Position numbers and translations under genes: made by a program. Below are positions 1 to 20,034 of a DNA stretch of 64,000 nucleotides, in pieces. Under the pieces are notes generated by a model. The model saw only the letters and a program-made list of their open reading frames with translations. It ran no database searches and was not told the DNA's origin. Numbering within the stretch: the first letter of the stretch is position 1; the number at the start of each line of letters is the position of its first letter. The stretch is from Streptomyces sp. 6-11-2 (GTDB taxonomy: Bacteria > Actinomycetota > Actinomycetes > Streptomycetales > Streptomycetaceae): contig NZ_BJOR01000001.1 in the NCBI RefSeq assembly GCF_006540305.1, positions 930,001 to 994,000 on the forward strand. The letters run 5' to 3'.

Positions 1-3126
<3,126 letters not shown>

Positions 3127-3143
3127 CGTGTTCCAGCTCTCTT

Positions 3144-12695
<9,552 letters not shown>

Positions 12696-12741
12696 CGGGT
12701 CCGTCCTCGTCATCGGGTCGCGAACGAAAGCTGGGAATCCG

Positions 12742-15700
12742 CTATGTGGTTTCGAACTCTTCATCGATGATGTCGAGCAGCCTGTCGACCGACACCGAGC
12801 CGATGTCCTCGTCGGAGAAGTCCTCCCGCGGGGCGGAGTTCCGGCGGAGCGAGGCGACGAGTGCGTCCAGGCGGTCGGCGACGGCCCGGCGTTCGGGGTC
12901 GTCGTCCGGCAGGGTCCGTACGACGGCCTCGAACCTGGTGAGTTCGTCGTCGCACGATCCCTGCGGCGGGGAGCCGGACGCGACGAGGAGTTCCCCGATG
13001 CGCCGGGCGGCGCGTTCGGGGGTGGGGAAGTTGAAGACGAGGGTGGCCGGCAGCCGCAGTCCGGTCAGCGCGGTGAGGCGGTCGCCGAGTTCCACGCCGG
13101 CCAGCGAGTCGAAGCCCAGTTCCTTGAAGACCGCGCGGGGTCCGACCGCGTCCGGGCCCAGGTGGCCGAGGACCGCCGCCGCCTGGGTCCGCACCAGGCC
13201 GATGAGCCGGCGTTCGCGCTCGGCCGGTGCCAGGGCCGCCATCTCGGCCGCGAAGGTGTCGGGCGCCGGGGCGGCGGACGGCTCGGCGGGGGCGGCGCCG
13301 GGTACCGCGGCGACGGGCCGGGTGGGGCGCGGGGCCGCGGTGTTCTGGATCCGGGTGCGTGTGGGCGGCCTGGGGGCGGTGCGCTCCTGCTCGGTGAGCT
13401 GCCGTACGACGACGGCGTCGGCGGTGAGCACCGGGGCGCCGGTGACGTCGGCGGCGGTCAGGGTCAGGGCGCCGTCGGCGGCGGAGCCGATCCGCACCCG
13501 CAGGGCGGTGGCGCCGACGGCGTGCAGCCGGACCCCGCGCCAGGCGACGGGGAGCGTGCCGGTCGTGGTGAGGGCGGCGTGCCGGGCGGCGTCGAGGAGC
13601 GCGGGGTGCACCCCGTAGGCGCCGGGGTCGTCGGTGGTGCCGGCCGGGAGTTCGACCTCGGCGAGGACCGCCCCGTCGTGGTGCCAGGCGGCGCGCAGGC
13701 CGCGGAAGGCGGGTCCGAGGTCGAGGCCGTCGTCGACGAGCCGCTCGTAGTGGTCGTCGAGGTCGAGGGGTTCGGCGCCCGGCGGGGGCCAGGCGGTCGC
13801 GAAAGAGGTGTCGGGGGCCGCGGCGGTGCCGGGCGCGGTGCCGAGGAGGCCGCCGGCCCGCTGGGTCCACGGCTCGGTGGGAGTGCTGCCCGGCCGGGAG
13901 TGGACGGTGACGGTGCGCCGGCCGGCCTCGTCGGCGGAGCCGACCCGGACCTGGAGGTTCAGGGTGTCACCGCTGTGCAGGACGGGCGCCTCGACCAGGG
14001 CGAGTTCGTGCAGGACGTCGCATCCGGTGTCGTCGCCCGCGCGGACGGCGAGTTCCACGAGCACCGCGGCGGGCAGCAGGACGCGTCCGGCGACGGCGTG
14101 GTCGGCGAGCCAGGGGTGGGTGGCGGCGGAGAGCGTCGCGACGGACACCGTGCCGCCGTCGGCGAGTTCGACGGCCGGGCCGAGCATCGGGTGGCCGCCG
14201 CCCGCGGGGGCGATGGCGCCGGGCCGGGCCGGGGCGGGCCAGTGCCGGGCGCGCTGGAAGGCGTACGTCGGCAGGTCGGTGCGGCGGGCTCCGGTGCCGG
14301 TGTAGAGGGCGGACCAGTCGACGGGCACGCCGAGGACGTAGAGCCGGCCGAGCGCGGCGGTGAGGGCCGTCTCCTCGGGCTGGTCCTTGCGGAGGGTGGG
14401 GACGGCGTCGACCGGGGTGTCCGGGCCGAGGACGGTGCGGGCGAGGGCGGTGAGGACGCTGCCGGGTCCCAGCTCGATCAGCAGGTCGGTGCCGTGCTCA
14501 CGCAGAGCCGTCACGCCGTCGGCGAAGCGGACGGTGCCGCGTACGTGCCGTACCCAGTACTCGGGGGTGGCGATCTCGGCACCGGCCAGTTCACCGGTGA
14601 GGTTGGACATGACCGGCAGCGTCGGCTCGTGGAAGGTGAGCTGGGCGACGACGTCCCGGAAGGCGTCGAGCATCGGCTCCATCAGCGGGGAGTGGAAGGC
14701 GTGCGAGACCGCGAGGCGGCTGGTGCGGCGGCCCTGGGCGGCGAAGTGGGCGGCGACCCGCTCCACGGCGTCCTCGGTGCCGGAGACGACGACCGCGGTG
14801 GGGCCGTTGACGGCGGCGAGCGAGACGTCGCCGCCGAGCAGCGGGAGGACCTCGTCCTCGGACGCCTCGACGGCGGACATGGCGCCGCCGGCGGGCAGCG
14901 CCTGCATCAGGGTGGCGCGGGCGGCGACCAGCCGGCAGGCGTCCGCCAGCGACAGCGCCCCGGCGACGTGCGCGGCGGCGATCTCGCCGACGGAGTGGCC
15001 GCCGACAGCGCCGGGGCGCAGTCCGAAGGACTCGGCGAGCCGGTAGAGGGCGACCTCGAAGGCGAACAGCGCGGGCTGGGTCCACCCGGTGCGGTCGAGT
15101 TCGGCGGGGTCCTCGCCCCACATCACGGACCGCACCGGACGCTCCATCTCGGGGTCCAGGGCGGCCAGGACGGTCTCCAGGGCCTCGGCGAACACCGGGA
15201 AACGGGCGGCGAGTTCACGGCCCATGCCGAGCCGCTGTGAGCCCTGTCCGGAGAAGAGGACAGCGGTGGTCCGGGGGGCGGCCTCGCCGCGGGCGCGCTC
15301 CACGGCGCCGTCGCCGGACGGCGTCAGGACCGCGCGGTGGCGCAGCGCGGCCCGGCCGGTGGCCAGGGAGTGGCCGACGTCCAGCGGGTCGAGGCCGGGG
15401 TGGTCCCGGACGAAGGAGGTGAGGCGGTCGATCTGGGCGTCGAGGGCCTGCACGGAGGCCGCGGACACCGGCCACGCGACGGCGTCGGCCGCGGGCACGA
15501 GGGCGGTGGGGGCGGCGAGTTGAGCGGCGGGCTCGACGGCGGGAGCGACCGGGCGGTCGGCGGACCCGGCGTCAACGGCGACGCCGGCAGAGGTGCCGGC
15601 GGGCTCCCCGGCGGGGGCAGCGCGCCGCGCGACGGAGTCGATGGCCGAGGTGGCGGGCCGCTCGGCAGCCGAGGCCGCGCCTCGGTGGGCGGGCTCGGCA

Positions 15701-17193
15701 GCGGAGACGCCGGGGCGGTCGACGGACCCGGCGTCAACCGCGACGACGGCAAAGGTGCCGGCGGGCCCCCCGGCGGGGGCAGCGCGCCGCTCGGCGGGCT
15801 CGGCAGCCGAGGCCGCGCCTCGGTGGGCGGGCTCGGCGGCGGAGACGGTTCGGCGACCGCCGGGCCCGGCGGGGACTGCGGTGGCGGGCTCGGTCGCCGG
15901 TGCTTCCTCCACGATGACGTGTGCGTTCGTGCCGCTGATGCCGAAGGAGGAGACGGCGGCCCGGCGCGGGCGGCCGGTGCCGGGCCAGGGCAGGGCCTCG
16001 GTGAGGAGTTCGACGGCGCCGGCCGGCCAGTCGACGTGCCGGGTGGGGGCGGAGACGTTCAGGGTCCGCGGCATCAGGCCGTGACGCATCGCCTGGACGG
16101 CCTTGATGAGTCCGCCGATGCCGGCGGCGGCCTGCGCGTGCCCGATGTTCGACTTCAGGGAGCCGAGGCGCAGCGGCTGTCCGCCGTCGCGGTCCTGGCC
16201 GTAGGTGGCGATCAGGGCGAGGGCCTCGACGGGGTCGCCGAGCCGGGTGCCGGTGCCGTGGGCCTCGACGAGGTCGATGTCGGCGGGACCGAGTCCGGCG
16301 TCGGCGAGGGCCTCGCGGACGACGCGTTCCTGGGCCGGTCCGCTGGGGGCGGTGAGGCCGCCGGAGGCGCCGTCCTGATTGGCGGCGGAGCCGCGCAGCA
16401 CGGCGAGCACCCGGTGCCCGGCGGCGCGGGCGGTGGACAGGCGCTCCAGCACGACCATGCCGGCGCCCTCCGCCCAGGTGGTGCCGTCGGCGTCGTCGGA
16501 GAAGACCTTGCAGCGGCCGTCGGCGGCGAGTCCGCCCTGCCGGGTGTAGGCGATGAACCCGACCGGCGTGGACATCACGGTGACGCCGCCGGCCAGGGCG
16601 GTGGCGCACTCCCCCGACCGCAGCGAGCGCAGCGCGTAGTGGAGGGCGACCAGGGACGAGGAGGACGCCGTGTCGAGGGTGACGGCGGGTCCTTCGAGGC
16701 CGAGGAAGTAGGCGAGCCGCCCGGAGGCGATGCTCGGCGACAGGCCGGTGAGGGCGTGTCCGGTGAGGTCCTCGGAGGAGGCGTTGGTGACGGCCGCGTA
16801 GTCCTGGCCGTTGGTGCCGACGAAGACGCCGGTGCGGGTGCCCCGCAGGGTGTGGGGGTCGATGCCGGCGTGTTCCAGGGCCTCCCAGGAGGTCTCCAGG
16901 ACGAGCCGCTGCTGCGGGTCGGTGGAGACGGCCTCGCGGGGCGACATCCCGAAGAAGCCGGCGTCGAAGTCGGCGGCCGCGGCGAGGAATCCGCCTCGGT
17001 GGGTCACGCTGTGGCCGGGCCCGTCACCGGTCAGGGCGGCCAGGTCCCAGCCGCGGTCGCCGGGGAACGGCCCGGTGGCGTCGCGGCCGGCACGGACCAG
17101 TTCCCACAGGTCCTCGGGTCCCTCGACGCCGCCCGGAAAGCGGCAGGCCATTCCGACGACCACCACCGGGTCCTCGTCGGCTCCGATCGTCAT
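12742..17193 (-). CDS. amphA: PKS loading protein AmphA/NysA-like: KS(Ser)-AT-DH-ACP
   Basis: A 1483-residue starter module. The KS begins at residue 8 with no N-terminal docking helix, as expected for the first protein of the line. The nucleophilic Cys is replaced by Ser (S177, DTASSSS), while the KS histidine motifs (EAHGTGT, NIGHAQ) remain; such KSS domains are thought to decarboxylate rather than condense. The AT has S734 and HAFH at 831-834, so malonyl-CoA gives an acetate-type starter. A DH follows with HxxxGxxxxP (H1032) and HPALLD (D1201) intact, yet no KR exists to provide a hydroxyl substrate. ACP S1363 and a C-terminal docking tail follow. The KS-AT linker (about residues 430-565) is enlarged and internally duplicated. 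The true start is the ATG at 17193; the frame stays open upstream through amphDI on the opposite strand, but that is an artefact. The ribosome site is unclear (AGGGG 11 nt upstream, or GAGG very close). Confidence 0.94.
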   Translation of the reverse strand: MTIGADEDPVVVVGMACRFPGGVEGPEDLWELVRAGRDATGPFPGDRGWDLAALTGDGPGHSVTHRGGFLAAAADFDAGFFGMSPREAVSTDPQQRLVLETSWEALEHAGIDPHTLRGTRTGVFVGTNGQDYAAVTNASSEDLTGHALTGLSPSIASGRLAYFLGLEGPAVTLDTASSSSLVALHYALRSLRSGECATALAGGVTVMSTPVGFIAYTRQGGLAADGRCKVFSDDADGTTWAEGAGMVVLERLSTARAAGHRVLAVLRGSAANQDGASGGLTAPSGPAQERVVREALADAGLGPADIDLVEAHGTGTRLGDPVEALALIATYGQDRDGGQPLRLGSLKSNIGHAQAAAGIGGLIKAVQAMRHGLMPRTLNVSAPTRHVDWPAGAVELLTEALPWPGTGRPRRAAVSSFGISGTNAHVIVEEAPATEPATAVPAGPGGRRTVSAAEPAHRGAASAAEPAERRAAPAGGPAGTFAVVAVDAGSVDRPGVSAAEPAHRGAASAAERPATSAIDSVARRAAPAGEPAGTSAGVAVDAGSADRPVAPAVEPAAQLAAPTALVPAADAVAWPVSAASVQALDAQIDRLTSFVRDHPGLDPLDVGHSLATGRAALRHRAVLTPSGDGAVERARGEAAPRTTAVLFSGQGSQRLGMGRELAARFPVFAEALETVLAALDPEMERPVRSVMWGEDPAELDRTGWTQPALFAFEVALYRLAESFGLRPGAVGGHSVGEIAAAHVAGALSLADACRLVAARATLMQALPAGGAMSAVEASEDEVLPLLGGDVSLAAVNGPTAVVVSGTEDAVERVAAHFAAQGRRTSRLAVSHAFHSPLMEPMLDAFRDVVAQLTFHEPTLPVMSNLTGELAGAEIATPEYWVRHVRGTVRFADGVTALREHGTDLLIELGPGSVLTALARTVLGPDTPVDAVPTLRKDQPEETALTAALGRLYVLGVPVDWSALYTGTGARRTDLPTYAFQRARHWPAPARPGAIAPAGGGHPMLGPAVELADGGTVSVATLSAATHPWLADHAVAGRVLLPAAVLVELAVRAGDDTGCDVLHELALVEAPVLHSGDTLNLQVRVGSADEAGRRTVTVHSRPGSTPTEPWTQRAGGLLGTAPGTAAAPDTSFATAWPPPGAEPLDLDDHYERLVDDGLDLGPAFRGLRAAWHHDGAVLAEVELPAGTTDDPGAYGVHPALLDAARHAALTTTGTLPVAWRGVRLHAVGATALRVRIGSAADGALTLTAADVTGAPVLTADAVVVRQLTEQERTAPRPPTRTRIQNTAAPRPTRPVAAVPGAAPAEPSAAPAPDTFAAEMAALAPAERERRLIGLVRTQAAAVLGHLGPDAVGPRAVFKELGFDSLAGVELGDRLTALTGLRLPATLVFNFPTPERAARRIGELLVASGSPPQGSCDDELTRFEAVVRTLPDDDPERRAVADRLDALVASLRRNSAPREDFSDEDIGSVSVDRLLDIIDEEFETT
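15551..15850. repeat. Imperfect tandem duplication (162 bp + 138 bp) inside the amphA KS-AT linker
   Basis: Unit A (15551-15712) and unit B (15713-15850) both open with a gggcggtcg(g/a)cggacccgg string and both contain the same block around ggcagccgaggccgcgcc (15664 and 15801). Both lengths are multiples of three, so the frame is kept. They encode Ala/Pro/Glu-rich segments that each start with AAEPAHRGAASAAE and end in a VDAGS(V/A)DRP string. Unit B lacks about 24 bp relative to A. The duplication lies between the KS and AT domains and explains why this linker is far longer than those of the other modules. Confidence 0.85.
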
Positions 17194-17246
17194 GCCTCGC
17201 TCACCCCTGCGGAAAAGTCGGTCCTGTGGCCACCTCTGCCTGCCGG

Positions 17247-17280
17247 ATCGTAGGGGCGCGAAGGCTGTACTTTTCCCTAA
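17247..17280 (-). promoter_or_regulatory. Candidate amphA promoter: -10 TACGAT with half-operator over the -35
   Basis: On the minus strand TACGAT (17252 to 17247) resembles a sigma70-type -10. Seventeen nt upstream, the -35 position (17275-17270) has no good TTGACA but falls inside TTAGGGAAAAGTACAG (17280 to 17265), which matches 11 of 16 positions of the PimM consensus with a near-complete left half. PimM operators in the natamycin cluster overlap -35 boxes, so a weak, activator-dependent promoter is a reasonable inference. It would leave a leader of about 45-50 nt before the amphA ATG. Confidence 0.4.
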
Positions 17281-17289
17281 GGAATCTCT

Positions 17290-17318
17290 CCGTTCGGCGC
17301 CTGGCCGTGCCCGAACGG
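17290..17318. repeat. Inverted repeat CCGTTCGG-N13-CCGAACGG in the divergent promoter region
   Basis: The arms at 17290-17297 and 17311-17318 are perfect 8-bp inverse complements separated by 13 nt. It lies between the two candidate PAS-LuxR sites and could be a regulator site or a leader hairpin. Nothing in the window tells which. Confidence 0.6.
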
Positions 17319-17347
17319 CACCGAAAACCCCCGCTCTCGGGCGAAGA

Positions 17348-17363
17348 CTAGGGATTCCCCGGA
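17348..17363 (+). promoter_or_regulatory. Candidate PAS-LuxR (PimM/AmphRIV-type) operator
   Basis: CTAGGGATTCCCCGGA matches 13 of 16 positions of the published PimM consensus CTVGGGAWWTCCCBAG; the central GGGAWW-CCC core is kept apart from one base. PimM-type activators control polyene clusters through such sites overlapping -35 boxes, including in nystatin and amphotericin clusters. Here it probably serves amphDI, amphA, or both. No clear -10 is visible on the plus strand. The cognate regulator gene is not in the window. Confidence 0.6.
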
Positions 17364-17559
17364 CCCTGGCGTGAGACGAAGTCAGCGGCACGCTTCTCCC
17401 GAGCGGCACGGTGCGCCGCGCGGCGGGGTCGGCGGTGTCCTGTGACGGCGTGCGCGACAGGCGGCGGCGTCGGCGAATGCGGTCATCCGGCGACATTCGG
17501 TGGGTGGACGCGAGGCGTGCGGGCCCGCGCGGTCCGCCACTTTCCGAAGGGTGTTGTCC

Positions 17560-18951
17560 ATGGGCGCGCACAGGCGGCCGATCCTGTTCGTCAGTTATGC
17601 CGAAAGCGGTCTTCTCAATCCGCTGCTCGTACTGGCCGAGGAATTGTCCCGGCGCGGTGTGGAGGATCTGTGGTTCGCCACGGACGAGAAGGCGCGGGAC
17701 CAGATCGAGTCGTCGTCGGTGGGCAGTTCGCTGCGGTTCGCCTCGCTCGGCGACACCGTGTCGCAGATGTCGGCGGTCACCTGGGACGACGACACCTATG
17801 CCGAGGTGACGCAGCGGTCCCGTTTCAAGGCGCACCGCGCGGTGATCCGGCACTCCTTCGCGCCTGAGACCCGGGTGGAGAAGTACCGGGCGCTGGAGAA
17901 GGTCGTCGAGGAGATCCAGCCCGCCCTGATGGTGATCGAGAGCATGTGCCAGTTCGGGTACGAGCTGGCGATCACCAAGAAGATCCCGTTCGTGCTCGGG
18001 GTGCCGTTCCTGCCGAGCAACGTGCTGACCTCGCACGTGCCGTTCGCCAAGTCGTACACGCCGTCCGGGTTCCCGGTGCCGCACTCGGGCCTGCCCGGAA
18101 GCATGACGATCGCCCAGCGCGTGGAGAACGAGCTGTTCCGGGTGCGCACGCTCGGGATGTTCATGTCGAAGGAGATGCGCGAGGTCGTCGAGGAGGACAA
18201 CCGCATCCGCGGCGAGCTGGGCATCTCTCCCGAGGCGCGGCAGATGATGGCGCGCATCGACCACTCCGAGCAGGTGCTGTGCTACTCGGTGCCCGAACTG
18301 GACTACCCGTTCCCGATGCACGAGAAGGTGCGGCTGGTGGGCACGCTGGTGCCGCCGCTGCCGCAGGCGCCGGACGACGACGGGCTGTCGGACTGGCTGA
18401 CGGAGCAGAAGTCCGTGGTCTTCATGGGCTTCGGCACCATCACCCGGCTCACCCGGGAGCAGGTCGCCTCGCTGGTCGAGGTGGCCCGCCGGCTGGAGGG
18501 CGAGGGCCACCAGGTGCTGTGGAAGCTGCCGCGCGAGCAGCAGCACCTGCTGCCCCCGGCCGGGGAACTGCCCGCGAACCTGCGGATCGAGAGCTGGGTT
18601 CCCTCGCAGCTGGACGTGCTGGCCCACCCGAACGTCAAGGTGTTCTTCACGCACGCCGGCGGCAACGGCTACCACGAGGGCCTGTACTTCGGAAAGCCGC
18701 TGGTGGTACGGCCGTTGTGGGTGGACTGCGACGACCAGGCCGTGCGCGGCCAGGACTTCGGCGTGAGCCTGACCGTCGACCGCCCCGAGACCGTGGACAC
18801 GGACGACGTCCTCGACAAGATCACCCGCGTGCTCGACGAGCCGTCCTTCACCGAACGCGCCGAGTACTACGCCGGGTTGCTGAAGGCCGCGGGCGGTCGT
18901 ACCGCCGCCGCGGACCTGCTGCTCGGCCTCCCCGTCCTGGCAAACGACTGA
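17560..18951 (+). CDS. amphDI: Polyene macrolide glycosyltransferase (mycosaminyltransferase, AmphDI/NysDI-like)
   Basis: A 463-residue cytosolic GT-B glycosyltransferase of the UDPGT-like superfamily expected to transfer mycosamine from GDP-mycosamine to the C19 hydroxyl of the macrolactone. The N-terminal acceptor half opens with RPILFVSYAESGLLNPLLVL. The C-terminal donor half has the nucleotide-sugar signature THAGGNGYHEGLYFGKP starting near residue 364 (H365), followed by DCDDQA. The start is the ATG at 17560, with GAAGG ending 9 nt upstream; an in-frame ATG at 17500 would add 20 poorly conserved-looking residues and has no clear site. The gene is first in a plus-strand operon and 24 nt upstream of amphDII. 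The GDP-mannose dehydratase (DIII) that starts this sugar pathway is not in the window. Family assignment is firm; the exact sugar is inferred from the neighbours. Confidence 0.93.
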   Translation: MGAHRRPILFVSYAESGLLNPLLVLAEELSRRGVEDLWFATDEKARDQIESSSVGSSLRFASLGDTVSQMSAVTWDDDTYAEVTQRSRFKAHRAVIRHSFAPETRVEKYRALEKVVEEIQPALMVIESMCQFGYELAITKKIPFVLGVPFLPSNVLTSHVPFAKSYTPSGFPVPHSGLPGSMTIAQRVENELFRVRTLGMFMSKEMREVVEEDNRIRGELGISPEARQMMARIDHSEQVLCYSVPELDYPFPMHEKVRLVGTLVPPLPQAPDDDGLSDWLTEQKSVVFMGFGTITRLTREQVASLVEVARRLEGEGHQVLWKLPREQQHLLPPAGELPANLRIESWVPSQLDVLAHPNVKVFFTHAGGNGYHEGLYFGKPLVVRPLWVDCDDQAVRGQDFGVSLTVDRPETVDTDDVLDKITRVLDEPSFTERAEYYAGLLKAAGGRTAAADLLLGLPVLAND

Positions 18952-18975
18952 CCGAGGAATTCGAGGAAGTCAAGG

Positions 18976-20034
18976 ATGTCCTATACGTATCCGGTCTCCA
19001 TGCCGTGGCTGAAGGGCCGCGAGCTCGAGTATGTGACGGAGGCCGTCGGCGGCGGCTGGATCTCGTCGCAGGGCCCCTACGTCCGGCGGTTCGAGGAGGC
19101 GTTCGCCGCCTACAACGACATGCCGCACGGTGTCGCCTGTTCCTCGGGCACCACCGCGCTGACGCTGGCGCTGCGGGCGCTGGGCGTCGGCCCCGGCGAC
19201 GAGGTGATCGTCCCGGAGTTCACGATGATCGCCTCCGCGTGGGCCGTCACCTACACGGGGGCGACCCCGGTGTTCGTGGACTGCGGCGACGACCTGAACA
19301 TCGACGTCTCCCGCATCGAGGAGAAGATCACCCCGCGCACCAAGGTGATCATGCCGGTGCACATCTACGGCCGGCAGTGCGACATGGACGCCATCATGAA
19401 CCTGGCGTACGAGTACAACCTGCGGGTCGTCGAGGACTCGGCCGAGGCGCACGGGGTGCGGCCGGTGGGCGACATCGCCTGCTTCTCGCTGTTCGCCAAC
19501 AAGATCATCACGGCGGGTGAGGGCGGGGTGTGCCTGACCCGGGACGCCCATCTGGCCGAGCAGATGGCGCATCTGCGGGCGATGGCGTTCACCAAGGACC
19601 ACAGCTTCCTGCACAAGAAGCTGGCCTACAACTACCGCATGACGAACATGCAGGCCGCGGTGGCGCTCGCACAGACCGAGCAGCTGGACACCATCCTCGC
19701 GACCCGCCGCGACATCGAGAAGCGCTACGACGAGGCGCTGCGGGACGTGCCCGGCATCACGCTGATGCCGGCCCGCGACGTGCTGTGGATGTACGACCTG
19801 CGGGCCGAGCGGAGCGAGGAGCTGCGCGCGTACCTGGCCGACCAGGGCGTCGAGACCCGGGTGTTCTTCAAGCCGATGAGCCGCCAGCCGGGCTACTACG
19901 ACGCCGACTGGCCGTCGCTGAACGCCTCCCGGCTCGGCGAGGACGGGTTCTACCTGCCCACGCACACCGGACTGACCGCGCAGGAGCAGGAGTTCATCAC
20001 CGACCGGATTCGCGACTTCTACGGAGCCAAGTGA
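18976..20034 (+). CDS. amphDII: PLP-dependent sugar aminotransferase (GDP-3-keto-6-deoxyhexose 3-aminotransferase, AmphDII/NysDII-like)
   Basis: A 352-residue DegT/DnrJ/EryC1-family aminotransferase. It should convert GDP-3-keto-6-deoxymannose to GDP-mycosamine using PLP, with glutamate as the usual donor. Visible signatures are the GTTALTLALRALGVGPGDEV region, the aspartate of VVEDSAEAHG that pairs with the PLP ring nitrogen, and the Schiff-base lysine K176 in FSLFANKIITAGEGG. Length and motif spacing are normal for the family. GAGGAA lies a few nt upstream of the ATG. The stop overlaps the amphN start (TGATGA at 20032-20036), so the two are translationally coupled. In the family this enzyme acts just before the DI glycosyltransferase encoded upstream. 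Confidence 0.94.
   Translation: MSYTYPVSMPWLKGRELEYVTEAVGGGWISSQGPYVRRFEEAFAAYNDMPHGVACSSGTTALTLALRALGVGPGDEVIVPEFTMIASAWAVTYTGATPVFVDCGDDLNIDVSRIEEKITPRTKVIMPVHIYGRQCDMDAIMNLAYEYNLRVVEDSAEAHGVRPVGDIACFSLFANKIITAGEGGVCLTRDAHLAEQMAHLRAMAFTKDHSFLHKKLAYNYRMTNMQAAVALAQTEQLDTILATRRDIEKRYDEALRDVPGITLMPARDVLWMYDLRAERSEELRAYLADQGVETRVFFKPMSRQPGYYDADWPSLNASRLGEDGFYLPTHTGLTAQEQEFITDRIRDFYGAK

Larger units (their letters stand above)
17194..17559. promoter_or_regulatory. Divergent intergenic region between amphA and amphDI
   Basis: This is the only sizeable non-coding gap between divergent genes in the window, so it should hold promoters for the amphA-B-C operon (leftward) and the amphDI-DII-N-M operon (rightward). 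It contains a PAS-LuxR-type operator match at 17348-17363, a partial one at 17265-17280, an inverted repeat at 17290-17318, and a plausible -10 (TACGAT on the minus strand) for amphA. The amphDI ribosome site GAAGG is at 17546-17550. I see no gene in it. Base composition is less GC-biased near 17260-17360 than in the flanks. Confidence 0.8.

Noticed and set aside
13580..14110. AmphA read as an ordinary extension module with a working DH
   Set aside because: Without a KR and with Ser for Cys in the KS, it cannot extend and dehydrate. The architecture is that of known polyene loading proteins.
16600..17180. Frameshift or error as the cause of the amphA KS Ser
   Set aside because: The frame is uninterrupted and KSS is the known state in polyene loading modules.
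17500..17559. Earlier amphDI start at 17500
   Set aside because: It lacks a clear ribosome site; the ATG at 17560 has GAAGG at good spacing and starts directly before the conserved RPILFVSYAESG.
17194..18675. Upstream extension of amphA to an ATG at 18675
   Set aside because: The extra 494 codons run antisense through amphDI and the promoter gap and give low-complexity His/Arg/Gln-rich protein. The KS begins right after the ATG at 17193.
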